From: Corallococcus coralloides DSM 2259
GTDB taxonomy: Bacteria > Myxococcota > Myxococcia > Myxococcales > Myxococcaceae
NCBI RefSeq assembly: GCF_000255295.1
Contig: NC_017030.1
Span: forward strand, 4,092,001-4,156,000
Length of the DNA: 64,000 nt
Direction: 5' to 3'
The notes below the pieces were generated by a model. It was not told the origin of the DNA and did not search any database. It worked only from the letters and a program-made list of their open reading frames with translations. The first letter of the stretch is position 1; each line of letters opens with the position of its first letter. Shown here in pieces: positions 1-10,217 of the stretch. Position numbers and translations under genes: made by a program.

Positions 1-1722
1 CTGTCCATGGACCGCCTGGGTGGCTACAAGGCGTTCTGCAACAAGCTGTGGAACGCCAGCCGCTTCGCCCTGATGAACATGGGCGACTTCAGCCTGGACA
101 AGACTCCGCTGGAGGGCCGCAAGCTGACGCTGGCGGACCGGTGGATCCTCTCCCGGCTGCAGAAGGCCACCGAGGAGACGCGCGCGTCGCTGGAGGCATT
201 CGGCTTCGCGGAGGCCGCGTCCACGCTGTACCAGTTCCTGTGGGCGGAGTTCTGCGACTGGTACATCGAGCTGGCGAAGGGCTCGCTGTACGGCGAGGAC
301 GCGGAGGCCAAGGACACCACGCGCGCGGTGCTGGTGACGTGCCTGGACCGCATCCTGCGGCTGATGCACCCGTTCATGCCGTTCATCACCGAGGAGATCT
401 GGCAGAAGCTGCCGATGTCCCGGCCCACGGAGAGCATCTGCATCGCGGCGTACCCGGAGCCGGAGACGGCGTGGGTGGACGCGGCCGCGGAAGGCGAGAT
501 GGCGCCGGTCATCGCGGCCATCGAGGGCCTGCGCACGCTGCGCGGTGAGAGCAACCTGCCGCCGTCCGCCAAGGTGAAGGCGGTGGTGCAGAGCCCGGAC
601 GCGACGACGCGCGAGCTGCTGGAGCGCTGGCGCGCGTACCTGATGCCGCTCGCGGGCCTGTCCGAGGTGGTGGTGGGCCCCCCGGGCGCCAAGCCTCCGC
701 AGGCGGCGGCGTTCGTGAGCGGCAACCTGGAGATCTACGTGCCCCTGGCGGGCCTGGTGGACCTGGACGCGGAGCGCGACCGCCTGAAGAAGGAGATCGC
801 CCGCGCCGAGCAGGAACTGGCCGCCTTGCAGCGCAAGCTGGACAACCCGAACTTCGTGGCCCGTGCTCCGCCGGACGTGGTGGAGAAGGACAAGGCCCGG
901 GTGACGGAGCTCCAGGAGCGCACGGTCAAGCTGCAGGATCACCTCCAGCGCATCGCCCCGGAGCCCCCCATGTCCGAGACGCCGTCGCCGTTGCCGGGCA
1001 GCACCGAGTCCGAAGCCCCTGAAGCGTCCGAGTCCCCCGCGCCCGAGACCGTGCAGGTGCCCGAGAGCGCTCAGGTGAAGGTCGCCGCCGAGCCGCGGGC
1101 GCCGAAGGACGAAGCGGTGAACCTGGGCCAGGAGCTGAAGGGCGAGATTGAAGCCGAGGAGGCCGCGCAGGAGCCCCAGGCCGCGGATCCGGTGGTGGAG
1201 GAGGCCCTCAACAAGCTGCGCGAGGGCACCAAGGAAGGGCTGTCCGCGGCGGACCACCACGACCTGGGCGTCGCGTACATGAGCATGGGCCTCGTGGACG
1301 ACGCGATGCGCGAGTTCGACCGGGCCAAGGAGGGCGGCGACACCCGCGAGGCGCCGGAAGGCTCCGCGGCGCCGGTGAAGAAGGCGCCGGCGAAGAAGGC
1401 CTCCGCGAAGAAGGCGGCGGAAAAGAAGACGGCCGTGAAGAAGGCGGCGGGCAAGAAGACGGCCGCGAAGAAGGCGGCGGTGAAGAAGGCCCCTGCGAAG
1501 AAGGCGGCAGGGAAGAAGTCCGCCGTGAAGAAGGCTCCGGCGAAGAAGGCTTCCGCGAAGAAGGCGGCGGGCAAGAAGACGGCCGCGAAGAAGGCGGCGG
1601 TGAAGAAGGCCCCTGCGAAGAAGGCTTCGGCGAAGAAGGCGGCGGGGAAGAAGACCGCCGCGAAGAAGGCCGTGGCGAAGAAGACCACTCGGGGCAAGCC
1701 GGCTCGCAAGACGCGCCGGTAG
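1..1722 (+). CDS. valS: Valyl-tRNA synthetase, C-terminal part, with in-frame TPR and histone-H1-like tail (5' truncated by window)
   Basis: This is the 3' part of a class I aminoacyl-tRNA synthetase that charges tRNA-Val in the cytoplasm. The visible frame opens at base 1 and starts inside the anticodon-binding domain ([11 protein letters not shown], then [14 protein letters not shown]). The usual C-terminal coiled-coil arm follows ([14 protein letters not shown], then [17 protein letters not shown]). A normal ValS would end near base 965. Here the frame continues without a stop through an acidic Pro/Glu-rich linker, one TPR-like unit ([19 protein letters not shown], bases about 1261-1320) and a tail of KKA-type repeats from about 1372 to the stop. 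An in-frame ATG at 970 follows CGGAG by seven bases, so the tail could also be made as a separate protein. ValS identity is certain; whether the tail is one chain with it is not. Confidence 0.93.
   Translation: MSMDRLGGYKAFCNKLWNASRFALMNMGDFSLDKTPLEGRKLTLADRWILSRLQKATEETRASLEAFGFAEAASTLYQFLWAEFCDWYIELAKGSLYGEDAEAKDTTRAVLVTCLDRILRLMHPFMPFITEEIWQKLPMSRPTESICIAAYPEPETAWVDAAAEGEMAPVIAAIEGLRTLRGESNLPPSAKVKAVVQSPDATTRELLERWRAYLMPLAGLSEVVVGPPGAKPPQAAAFVSGNLEIYVPLAGLVDLDAERDRLKKEIARAEQELAALQRKLDNPNFVARAPPDVVEKDKARVTELQERTVKLQDHLQRIAPEPPMSETPSPLPGSTESEAPEASESPAPETVQVPESAQVKVAAEPRAPKDEAVNLGQELKGEIEAEEAAQEPQAADPVVEEALNKLREGTKEGLSAADHHDLGVAYMSMGLVDDAMREFDRAKEGGDTREAPEGSAAPVKKAPAKKASAKKAAEKKTAVKKAAGKKTAAKKAAVKKAPAKKAAGKKSAVKKAPAKKASAKKAAGKKTAAKKAAVKKAPAKKASAKKAAGKKTAAKKAVAKKTTRGKPARKTRR
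1437..1625 (+). repeat. 69-bp direct repeat inside the lysine-rich tail
   Basis: Bases 1437-1505 are repeated identically at 1557-1625, exactly 120 bp apart, within a stretch built of AAGAAGGC-type units coding for KKA repeats. Perfect identity at wobble positions suggests recent slippage or unequal crossover rather than protein-level selection alone. Confidence 0.85.
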
Positions 1723-1731
1723 GAGGCGGAA

Positions 1732-2607
1732 GTGCAGCAGGATTATCTCGATCGGCTCATCGCGCTGTCCCTCGACGAGGACCTGGGTGCTGCGGGGGAC
1801 GTCACCTCGCTGGCGGTGGTCCCCGCCGAAGCGGAGGGCAGCGGTGAGCTGGTCGCGAAGGAGCAGATGATCGTCGCCGGCCTGGATGCCTTCGTCCGCG
1901 TCTTCCACATGGTGGACGCGGAGGTGGAGGTCCAGGTCCTCAAGCGCGACGGCGAGGAGATCAAACCGAAGGTGGTCGCCGCGCGCGTCCACGGCAAGCT
2001 GCGCTCGCTGCTGGCCGCGGAGCGCACCGCGCTCAACCTGGTGCAGCGTGCCGCCGGCATCGCGACGCTGGCCCAGCAGGCGATGACCTCCGTGCGGGGC
2101 TCGAAGCTGCGGGTGCTGGACACGCGCAAGACGCCGCCGGGCATGCGGGGCCTCGCGAAGCACGCGGTGCGCATGGGCGGCGCGTCCAACCACCGCTTCG
2201 GCCTCTTCGACGGCATCCTCATCAAGGACAACCACATCGCGGCGGTGGGTGGCGACATCACCGAAGCGGTGCGCCGCGCGAAGCTGAACGGTCCCCGGCT
2301 GGTGAAGATTGAAGTGGAGGTCACCAACTTCAAGCAGCTGGAGGAGGCCCTCGCCGCGGGCGCGGACGTCATCATGTTGGACAACATGGACGACGCGCAG
2401 ATCCGCGAAGCGGTGAAGCTGACGGCCAACCGCGTGCCCATTGAAGTGTCGGGCGGCGTGACGCTGGACCGGCTGCCGCGGCTGGCGAAGCTGGGCGTGG
2501 ACTTCGTGTCGATGGGCGCGCTGACGCACTCGGCGCGGGCCATGGACCTGTCGCTGGAGATCGCGACGACGAAGAAGAAGCCCGCGCGCAAGCCCCGCTC
2601 CGCGTAG
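1732..2607 (+). CDS. nadC: Nicotinate-nucleotide pyrophosphorylase (carboxylating)
   Basis: This is quinolinate phosphoribosyltransferase of de novo NAD synthesis, converting quinolinate and PRPP to nicotinate mononucleotide, CO2 and PPi. At 291 residues it has normal family length. Visible signatures are DTRKTPPGMRGLAKHAVRMG, then NHRFGLFDGILIKDNHI, IEVEV, MLDNM and the C-terminal EVSGGV; these hold the substrate-binding Arg, His and Lys residues. The start is a GTG nine bases after the valS stop with GGAGG just upstream, so it is probably co-transcribed with the synthetase. The C-terminus ends in a short basic KKKPARKPR run not needed for the fold. nadA and nadB are not in the window. Confidence 0.95.
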   Translation: MQQDYLDRLIALSLDEDLGAAGDVTSLAVVPAEAEGSGELVAKEQMIVAGLDAFVRVFHMVDAEVEVQVLKRDGEEIKPKVVAARVHGKLRSLLAAERTALNLVQRAAGIATLAQQAMTSVRGSKLRVLDTRKTPPGMRGLAKHAVRMGGASNHRFGLFDGILIKDNHIAAVGGDITEAVRRAKLNGPRLVKIEVEVTNFKQLEEALAAGADVIMLDNMDDAQIREAVKLTANRVPIEVSGGVTLDRLPRLAKLGVDFVSMGALTHSARAMDLSLEIATTKKKPARKPRSA

Positions 2608-2648
2608 GGCGGAGGCAGGGCTTCATTCGCGGTGCGGAGGGAAGGGGC

Positions 2649-4268
2649 TCACCGTGCGCCGGTGAGCGCCTCCACGCGAGGCTTGCCCTCCGTTGACGCG
2701 GGCATCCCCATCTCCAGCAGCGCGGACAGGGTGGGGGCCACGTCCACGGGGTTGATCTCCTCCAGGTACAGCCCCGGCTTCACGCCCTTGCCCGCGAACA
2801 CCACCGGCACCTGCGTGTCATACGAGTACGGCGTGCCGTGGTTCGTGCCGCGCGGGTAGTCGCTGACGACCTGGAACGGCTTCGCCATGAACACCACGTC
2901 ACCGCTGCGCACCGGGTAGTAGCCCCGGCGCATCGCCGCCATGAGTCCTCCCTGGTCCGGCGCCGTGTCCAGGTCGTCCTTGGCCACCGCCCAGACGGCA
3001 AAGGGCTGCTTCGCCAGCCACGCCGCCGCCGCGCGCCGCACCGCCACGGCGTCCACCTTGCCGTCCTCCAGCGCCTTGCCGCCCAGGTACACGTCCAGCT
3101 CCAGCAGCTTCACCGTCACGTCCACGCCGAACTTCGCCTTCAGCTCCTGGGCCAGGCCCTTCGCCGCCTCCACCGGGTTGAGCCGCGCCGCGGGCACGCC
3201 CGCCTGCGCCCACGCCTCCGGAATCTCCGCGCCGCCGTGGTCCGCCGACAACGCGATGACCAGGTTCGCCTTGCCGCCCGCCGCGCGCTCGGCCGCGGCG
3301 ATGAGCTCCCCCATCGCCACATCCAACCGCAGCATCGTGTCCTGCATCTCCCACGAGTACGGCCCGAACGCGTGGAACACCGCGTCCGTGCCGCTGAAGC
3401 TCACCGCGAGGATGTCCGGCACGTCGTCCTTTCCCAGGCCCTCGCCCTCCAGCGCCGCCTTCGCCGCCTGCACCAGCAGGTCATGCGAGAACCCCGACAC
3501 TGCGAACGCCCGGTACGACGCCGGCCCGGGCGTCTGCTGCCCGCCCTTCAACGCATGGGGGAACACGCGCCCCATGCCGTAGGCCTCCGGCTCCATGGGA
3601 CGGTCGTCCTCACCCACGTACTCGGCGCGCGGACGCAACAGCTCCCACGGCTTGTTGAACGCCGCGTCCGGCAGCTTGCGCGCGTTGACCGCCTGCATCC
3701 ACGCGGGCTCCGCCTTCGCGTACCAGGTGCTCGTCACCATCCGGCCCGTCGCCTCGTCGAACCACCAGGCCTGGCCCTGGCGCCCGGCCAGCGGAATGGC
3801 CGCCCGCGACTTGTACGACAGCGCCACCACCTTGCCCCGGCCCTGCGTGGACACGCGCAGCCGGTCCGCCAGCGTCTCCGCCATCAGGTTCACCGGGCTC
3901 GTGTCCGACCCCGGGGGCGTCTCCCCGTTCAGCACCGGATGCGTCGGGTCCGTGTAGACCTGCACCGTCTGGCCCGCGGCGCGGTCGTAGATGTCGTTGT
4001 CCACGATGCCGTGGCGCCAGGGGTTCGCGCCCGTGGCCAGCGTGGCGTGCCCCGGCGCCGTCCGCGCCTCCGCATAGGCGTACCGGGCGTAGGGGTAGTA
4101 CGCGCCCGTGGAGAGCAGCCGGCCCAGGCCCCCCGTCAGGCGCGGACGGTTTCTCAACAGGACGTCGCTGCCCATGGCGTCCACGCTGATGAACAGCGTG
4201 AGCTTCGGGGCCTTGGCGGAGGCGGGCAGGGCGAACAGGACGAGGAGGGCGGCAATCAGGCGCGACAT
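2649..4268 (-). CDS. Secreted alkaline phosphatase superfamily protein (PafA-like / type I phosphodiesterase)
   Basis: A 539-residue exported phosphomonoesterase or phosphodiesterase of the alkaline phosphatase superfamily. I chose ATG 4268 because it gives a clean signal peptide (MSRLIAALLVLFALPASA); the frame is open 18 codons further up but without a signal-like start. Metal ligands and nucleophile are visible: Asp30 in FISVDAMGSD, probable nucleophile Thr70 in RTAPGHATL, DAVFHAFGP, and SADHGGAEIPE. The GTPYSYDTQVPVVFAG block near the end is typical of PafA-like enzymes. It is convergent with nadC and divergent from the thioesterase. Substrate (phosphate monoester, diester or lipid headgroup) cannot be read from sequence. 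Confidence 0.88.
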   Translation of the reverse strand: MSRLIAALLVLFALPASAKAPKLTLFISVDAMGSDVLLRNRPRLTGGLGRLLSTGAYYPYARYAYAEARTAPGHATLATGANPWRHGIVDNDIYDRAAGQTVQVYTDPTHPVLNGETPPGSDTSPVNLMAETLADRLRVSTQGRGKVVALSYKSRAAIPLAGRQGQAWWFDEATGRMVTSTWYAKAEPAWMQAVNARKLPDAAFNKPWELLRPRAEYVGEDDRPMEPEAYGMGRVFPHALKGGQQTPGPASYRAFAVSGFSHDLLVQAAKAALEGEGLGKDDVPDILAVSFSGTDAVFHAFGPYSWEMQDTMLRLDVAMGELIAAAERAAGGKANLVIALSADHGGAEIPEAWAQAGVPAARLNPVEAAKGLAQELKAKFGVDVTVKLLELDVYLGGKALEDGKVDAVAVRRAAAAWLAKQPFAVWAVAKDDLDTAPDQGGLMAAMRRGYYPVRSGDVVFMAKPFQVVSDYPRGTNHGTPYSYDTQVPVVFAGKGVKPGLYLEEINPVDVAPTLSALLEMGMPASTEGKPRVEALTGAR

Positions 4269-4325
4269 GGTGCGGCAGCCTCTCCGGCCGGATGAACAGA
4301 AGCAACCAACATGCGCGCCCACCGC

Positions 4326-4354
4326 TTGGACACGTCACCCCGCCCTGATATGGG
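4326..4354 (+). promoter_or_regulatory. Candidate sigma70-type promoter for the thioesterase gene
   Basis: TTGGAC at 4326-4331 and TATGGG at 4349-4354 are separated by 17 bp. The predicted transcription start falls at about 4361, immediately at ATG 4362, so the mRNA would be leaderless. Inferred from base pattern only. Confidence 0.4.
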
Positions 4355-4361
4355 CGCCTCA

Positions 4362-4772
4362 ATGGTCGAGGCACGGCTGCGCGTCATCTACGGCGACACG
4401 GATCAGATGGGGGTCGTCTACTACGCGAACTACTTCCGCTACTTCGAGTTCGCCCGCAGCGAGTTCTTCCGTGCCCACGGAGGCAGCTACCGCGAACTGG
4501 AGAGCACCGGGCTCTTGCTGCCCGTGGTGGAGGCCAGCGCCCACTACAAGGCGTCCGCGCGCTACGACGACATGCTCCTCATCCGCACCACCCTGGGAGA
4601 GTTGCGCCGCGCGTCACTCGTGTTCACCTACGAGCTGCTGCGCGACGGTGACTCCCCCACGCTGCTGTGCACCGGCCGCACCATGCACGCCTGCGTGGGG
4701 CGTGATGGCAGACCCCAGCGGCTGCCCGAAGCCATCGCCCGCCTGAAGGCCGCGGACGACTCCGACACCTGA
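4362..4772 (+). CDS. YbgC/4-hydroxybenzoyl-CoA thioesterase family protein
   Basis: A 136-residue hotdog-fold acyl-CoA thioesterase. The family motif GDTDQMGVVYYANYFRYFE lies at the N-terminus; Asp14 is the expected catalytic residue. Length matches YbgC-type enzymes, which hydrolyse short-chain or aromatic acyl-CoAs in the cytoplasm and in many Gram-negatives sit with tol-pal genes, which are not seen here. In-frame ATGs exist at 4311 and 4350, but the putative -10 element overlaps 4350 and the conserved fold begins right after 4362. It lies 42 bp before glpX and may be read with it. Confidence 0.87.
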   Translation: MVEARLRVIYGDTDQMGVVYYANYFRYFEFARSEFFRAHGGSYRELESTGLLLPVVEASAHYKASARYDDMLLIRTTLGELRRASLVFTYELLRDGDSPTLLCTGRTMHACVGRDGRPQRLPEAIARLKAADDSDT

Positions 4773-4814
4773 CCTTTTCCCCTTCCCGAATTCCCGAACG
4801 AGGAGCACCCGACA

Positions 4815-5780
4815 ATGGATCGCAACCTGGCAATGGAGGTCGTGCGCGTCACCGAGATGGCGGCCATCGCCTCCGCCCGCCTCATGGGCCGCGGCAACAA
4901 GGACGAGTCCGACCAGGCCGCCGTGGACGCGATGCGCCGCGCCTTCGACGCGCTGAACATCGACGGCACGGTCGTCATCGGCGAGGGCGAGCGCGACGAG
5001 GCGCCCATGCTCTACATCGGTGAGCGCGTGGGCGCCCGCAACGCCGGCGCCCCCGAGGTGGACATCGCCCTGGACCCGCTCGAGGGCACCAACCTGTGCG
5101 CCTACGGCCGCCCGGGCTCCATCTCCGTCGTGGCCATGTCCAGCCACGGCGGCCTGCTCAACGCGCCCGACACGTACATGGAGAAGCTCGCCGTGGGGCC
5201 GCGCGCCAAGGGCGCCATCGACCTGACGAAGTCCCCCACGGAGAACCTGCGCTCCATCGCGGAGCGCATGAAGCTCTACGTGGAGGACCTCACGGTCATG
5301 ATCCTGGACCGCGAGCGCCACGCCGACCTCATCAAGGAGGTCCGCGCCGCGGGCGCGCGCGTGCGCCTCATCGAGGACGGTGACGTGGCGGGCGCCATCG
5401 CCACCTGCTTCGAGGGCTCCGGCGTGGACGTGCTCATGGGCATTGGCGGCGCGCCGGAAGGCGTCATCGCCGCGGCGGCCATCCGCGCCACCGGCGGTGA
5501 CATGCAGGGGCGGCTGGTGCCCCGCAACCAGGGCGAAATCGAACGCGCCAAGAAGATGGGCATCAGCGACATCCACAAGATCTACACCGCGGAAGAGCTG
5601 GCCCGCGGCGAGGTGATGTTCGCCGCCACCGGCGTGACGAGCGGCGACTTCCTCAAGGGCGTGCGCTTCTTCGGCGGCGGCTGTGAGACGCACTCCGTCG
5701 TCATGCGCAGCAAGACGGGCACCGTCCGCTTCATCCAGTCCATCCACAAGTTCGACAAGAAGCCGGGCTACGCGCCGTAA
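4815..5780 (+). CDS. glpX: Class II fructose-1,6-bisphosphatase
   Basis: GlpX-type FBPase, 321 residues, catalysing the irreversible gluconeogenic step from fructose-1,6-bisphosphate to fructose-6-phosphate. Diagnostic blocks are GRGNKDESDQAAVDAMR, then IGEGERDEAPML (metal-binding Glu/Asp), ALDPLEGTNLCAYG and GIGGAPEGVIAAAA. AGGAG lies upstream of the ATG. Myxobacteria grow on amino acids and lipids, so gluconeogenesis is central to them; linkage to a class I FBPase is not visible here. Family assignment is firm. Confidence 0.95.
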   Translation: MDRNLAMEVVRVTEMAAIASARLMGRGNKDESDQAAVDAMRRAFDALNIDGTVVIGEGERDEAPMLYIGERVGARNAGAPEVDIALDPLEGTNLCAYGRPGSISVVAMSSHGGLLNAPDTYMEKLAVGPRAKGAIDLTKSPTENLRSIAERMKLYVEDLTVMILDRERHADLIKEVRAAGARVRLIEDGDVAGAIATCFEGSGVDVLMGIGGAPEGVIAAAAIRATGGDMQGRLVPRNQGEIERAKKMGISDIHKIYTAEELARGEVMFAATGVTSGDFLKGVRFFGGGCETHSVVMRSKTGTVRFIQSIHKFDKKPGYAP

Positions 5781-5823
5781 GCTGTCCGTCAGCCTCGTCC
5801 CTCACTCCACCGGAGACACCGCC

Positions 5824-6249
5824 ATGGCCGGCGCCACGCGCACCATCACCATCAACGCTCCCGTCGAGAAGGTCTTCGACATCATCACCAACTACGACCG
5901 CTACGCGGAGTTCCTTCCGGAGGTGAAGAAGGTCTCCACCTCCCAGCGCCAGGGGAACACCGTCCAGGTGCACTACGAGGTCGATGTGGTGAAGCGCATC
6001 CGCTACACCATCCGCGTCACCGAGGAGCGCCCCAAGCGCATGTCCTGGACCTTCGTCGAGGGCGAGGTGATGAAGGACAACAAGGGCAGCTGGACGCTGG
6101 AGCCCGAGGGCGAGGGCAAGACGCGCGCGACCTACAACGTGGAGATGGCCCTGGGCGCCCTCATCCCCAAGGCCATCATCAACACCCTGACGGAGACCCA
6201 GCTCCCCAAGATGCTGGAGGCCTTCAAGCGCCGCGCGGAAGCCCCCTGA
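5824..6249 (+). CDS. SRPBCC family protein (COQ10/START-like lipid-binding fold)
   Basis: A 141-residue single-domain START/Bet v1-like protein. The N-terminal pattern TITINAPVEKVFDIITNYD followed by YAEFLPEVKKV is typical of polyketide-cyclase/COQ10-type SRPBCC proteins that bind hydrophobic ligands. The C-terminal amphipathic helix (LTETQLPKMLEAFKRRAE) is also typical. The gene begins 43 bp after glpX and is probably in the same transcript. No catalytic residues are definable; the ligand is unknown. ATG 5824 follows GGAGAC and matches the domain start. Confidence 0.85.
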   Translation: MAGATRTITINAPVEKVFDIITNYDRYAEFLPEVKKVSTSQRQGNTVQVHYEVDVVKRIRYTIRVTEERPKRMSWTFVEGEVMKDNKGSWTLEPEGEGKTRATYNVEMALGALIPKAIINTLTETQLPKMLEAFKRRAEAP

Positions 6250-6300
6250 CGCCTGTCGTCGACGGCTTTCGTCACCGCTGACGTTCCGCGTCAGTTTTCC

Positions 6301-6369
6301 GCCCGCCTGCCTGTCATCCCGTACGGCCCGTGCCGTGCAAGGGAGCAGGAGGGCGGGCGGGCCCTTTTT
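6301..6369 (+). terminator. Possible terminator after glpX-SRPBCC
   Basis: An 11-bp stem (6301-6311 with 6352-6362, one G-U pair) is followed by CCTTTTT. The loop is long (about 40 bases, itself partly self-complementary), so this is only a moderate candidate. Confidence 0.35.
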
Positions 6370-6474
6370 GGCTGGAGCCGTGCCGCGCGAGCGGAGGGGG
6401 GCCACCTGAAATGAGTCGTATTGCGGCGCGCTGCGGACGCATTAGGATCAGGCGAATTTTGAACGTCCACGGAC

Positions 6475-6523
6475 GCTCCCCTGACATCCGTGGCACGGTT
6501 GCTCTGTCCCGGATGTCGGGAGC
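6475..6523. repeat. Inverted repeat in the 6250-6668 gene-free stretch
   Basis: GCTCCC-CT-GACATCCG at 6475-6490 pairs with CGGATGTCGGGAGC at 6510-6523, giving 14 bp with a two-base bulge and a 19-base loop. CGTCCA just before and TGGACG just after can extend the pairing. Apart from this and the terminator candidate I see no gene in 6250-6668; frames open there have no family resemblance. Confidence 0.6.
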
Positions 6524-6668
6524 TGGACGAGCAGCCATGCGGAATCAGGGTCGCATCCCCAGAAAGAAACCGGGGTTCTTAATTTGCATCAAAGTGATGT
6601 GGAAGTGGTAAGGGGGCGGGACGGCGGGCGTACATTGGGGTACGTAGGCTGAGGGAGAAACCGAACCC

Positions 6669-6848
6669 ATGCTCGACGCGTTCATCATTGAAGAAATCAA
6701 GCGCCGCGAGCGGCTCCGCCGCGAGGATTACGAGCGGCCGGTGGTGGAACTCCCACTGCCTGCACCCGATGACCGTCCCCACCGGAGGACGGACACCGAG
6801 GAAGAGAAGCCGTCACGAGGCGTCGTCGTCATCGACCTGCTCGGCTGA
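6669..6848 (+). CDS. Small hypothetical protein (59 aa)
   Basis: A 59-residue charged protein beginning MLDAFIIEEIKRRERLRR, followed by a Pro-rich middle (VELPLPAPDD), an acidic/basic run, and a hydrophobic end GVVVIDLLG. The N-terminal pattern of a short helix rich in I/E/R followed by a proline-rich linker resembles small proteins I associate with myxobacterial genomes; that is recall, not a search. A GGGAGA sequence precedes the ATG at about 12 bases. Codon third positions are strongly G/C, as in neighbouring genes. It is flanked by a structured region upstream and a strong two-way terminator downstream, which fits a separate transcription unit. Function unknown. Confidence 0.65.
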   Translation: MLDAFIIEEIKRRERLRREDYERPVVELPLPAPDDRPHRRTDTEEEKPSRGVVVIDLLG

Positions 6849-6861
6849 TGACCCATCCCAC

Positions 6862-6935
6862 CCGTGGCCCCGGAGCCACGGCGTGTCCCGGAGCCCGCGG
6901 CCGGGCTGTCCCTCAACGGACAGCCCCCGCGGGCT
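6862..6935. terminator. Paired hairpins between convergent genes (bidirectional terminator candidate)
   Basis: Hairpin one is CCGTGGC/GCCACGG (6862-6868 with 6875-6881). Hairpin two pairs AGCCCGCG and GGCTGTCC (6892-6899, 6904-6911) with GGACAGCC and CGCGGGCT (6918-6925, 6928-6935), 16 bp in all. There is no U-tract, as is common in very high-GC genomes. Confidence 0.65.
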
Positions 6936-6953
6936 TCGCACTTGCGGGCCTCC

Positions 6954-8057
6954 TCAGGCCGGGGCCAGCAGCAGCAGGTGCCGGGGGTGGTACACCTCCC
7001 ACAGCACCGTTCCCTTCTGGAGGGGGTTGTAGGGCTGGAGGGCCAGGAGGACCTTCTGGCGCCACTCCTCCGGCAGTGCCCCCTCGCCGTGGAAGGCGCC
7101 CACCAGCGCCCCGGTGACGGCGCCGTGGACCTCCGTGTCTCCGCCCCGGTGGATGACGTCCAGGAGCGCCGCTTCCGCGGTGGGGACGTGGAGCAGCTCC
7201 CAGAAGGCCAGCCGGAACGCTGCACGCACCGCGTTATTGCCGGGCCGGTGCATGTGCAGCTCCGGGCCGTAGAGCTGCGGGTCGTCCTGGGCCGCCAGGG
7301 CCAGGTCCTCACGCAGGAGCTTCGCGGCGAAGGCCACCTCCTGGACGTAGTCCTTCTCCTGCTTCCCCAGGGCGGCGGCGGCCAGGGAGATGCCCACCTC
7401 CGCGGCGGGCAGCAGGTCCGCGGCCTTCAGGTTCGGGCCGCCTGTCACCGCCTTGGCGATGGCGGCGCACAGCCCCGCGCCGGCCAGCTGGCTGCGCGGG
7501 TCGAAGTGGGTGAGGGCGGTGTCCTCCAGCGCCGCCTTCGCCAGGGCGAAGGGGTCCCGGGTCAGGTGCACGCCCAGGGGCACCACGCGCGGCAGGGCGC
7601 CCGCGGGGGCCAGCCGCCGGAGGTTCTTCTGCCACACGCGCTTGCCGGCGTCCTTCAGGTGGGGCGGGAGGCTCGCGTCGCACTCCTGGAACAGCTCCCT
7701 CATGGGCTCGCTGACGGAGATGGCGTGCGACTGCCAGGCCCGGTAGCGCTTGAGGGCGTCCCCGGCGTCGTAGCGCTTCATGTCCCGCAGGCTGAGGGCC
7801 AGCGCCACCGCGAGCTGGGTGGGCTCCGTCACCTGCCCCTTGCGCAGGTCGTGCGGGCCGCCTCCGTGCATGCCCTGGTACGGCCCCTCGGCGAGCTGGG
7901 GAAAGGCCGGTGCGTAGAAGGGCCTGCCCGCGGTGGGGACGGCCAGGGCGTTGCCGATGGCGAGGCCCAGGAGGGCGCCCCGGGCGCGCTGGCCGGGGAG
8001 CGGGTCGGGGCCCGTGACGCGGCGCTTGGGAGGAGGAGGCATTCGGCGGCTGGACAC
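6954..8057 (-). CDS. ADP-ribosylglycohydrolase family protein, metal site altered
   Basis: A 367-residue all-helical DraG-fold protein. The N-terminal RARGALLGLAIGNALAVPTAG and the C-terminal GGDTEVHGAVTGALVGAFHG are the two family signatures. Enzymes of this family remove ADP-ribose from proteins or small molecules with two metal ions held by a T-D-D-T motif and a GGDTD motif. Here the first motif reads VTEPTQLAVALALSL (the DD pair is lost) and the second reads GGDTE (Asp to Glu). It may be a binding protein or a divergent enzyme. The first 20 residues are a basic, proline-rich extension. It is divergent from eno with only 65 bp between starts. Confidence 0.82.
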   Translation of the reverse strand: MSSRRMPPPPKRRVTGPDPLPGQRARGALLGLAIGNALAVPTAGRPFYAPAFPQLAEGPYQGMHGGGPHDLRKGQVTEPTQLAVALALSLRDMKRYDAGDALKRYRAWQSHAISVSEPMRELFQECDASLPPHLKDAGKRVWQKNLRRLAPAGALPRVVPLGVHLTRDPFALAKAALEDTALTHFDPRSQLAGAGLCAAIAKAVTGGPNLKAADLLPAAEVGISLAAAALGKQEKDYVQEVAFAAKLLREDLALAAQDDPQLYGPELHMHRPGNNAVRAAFRLAFWELLHVPTAEAALLDVIHRGGDTEVHGAVTGALVGAFHGEGALPEEWRQKVLLALQPYNPLQKGTVLWEVYHPRHLLLLAPA

Positions 8058-8062
8058 TGTAG

Positions 8063-10215
<2,153 letters not shown>

Positions 10216-10217
10216 GG

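Noticed and set aside
1372..1720. Repeat array in the valS tail as a CRISPR or satellite
   Set aside because: It is in frame throughout, codes for KKA repeats and lacks spacers.
6330..6611. A 93-codon plus-strand frame between the SRPBCC gene and the small-protein gene
   Set aside because: Composition is Gly/Arg-rich without codon bias, it contains the inverted repeat and terminator candidate, and it resembles no family.
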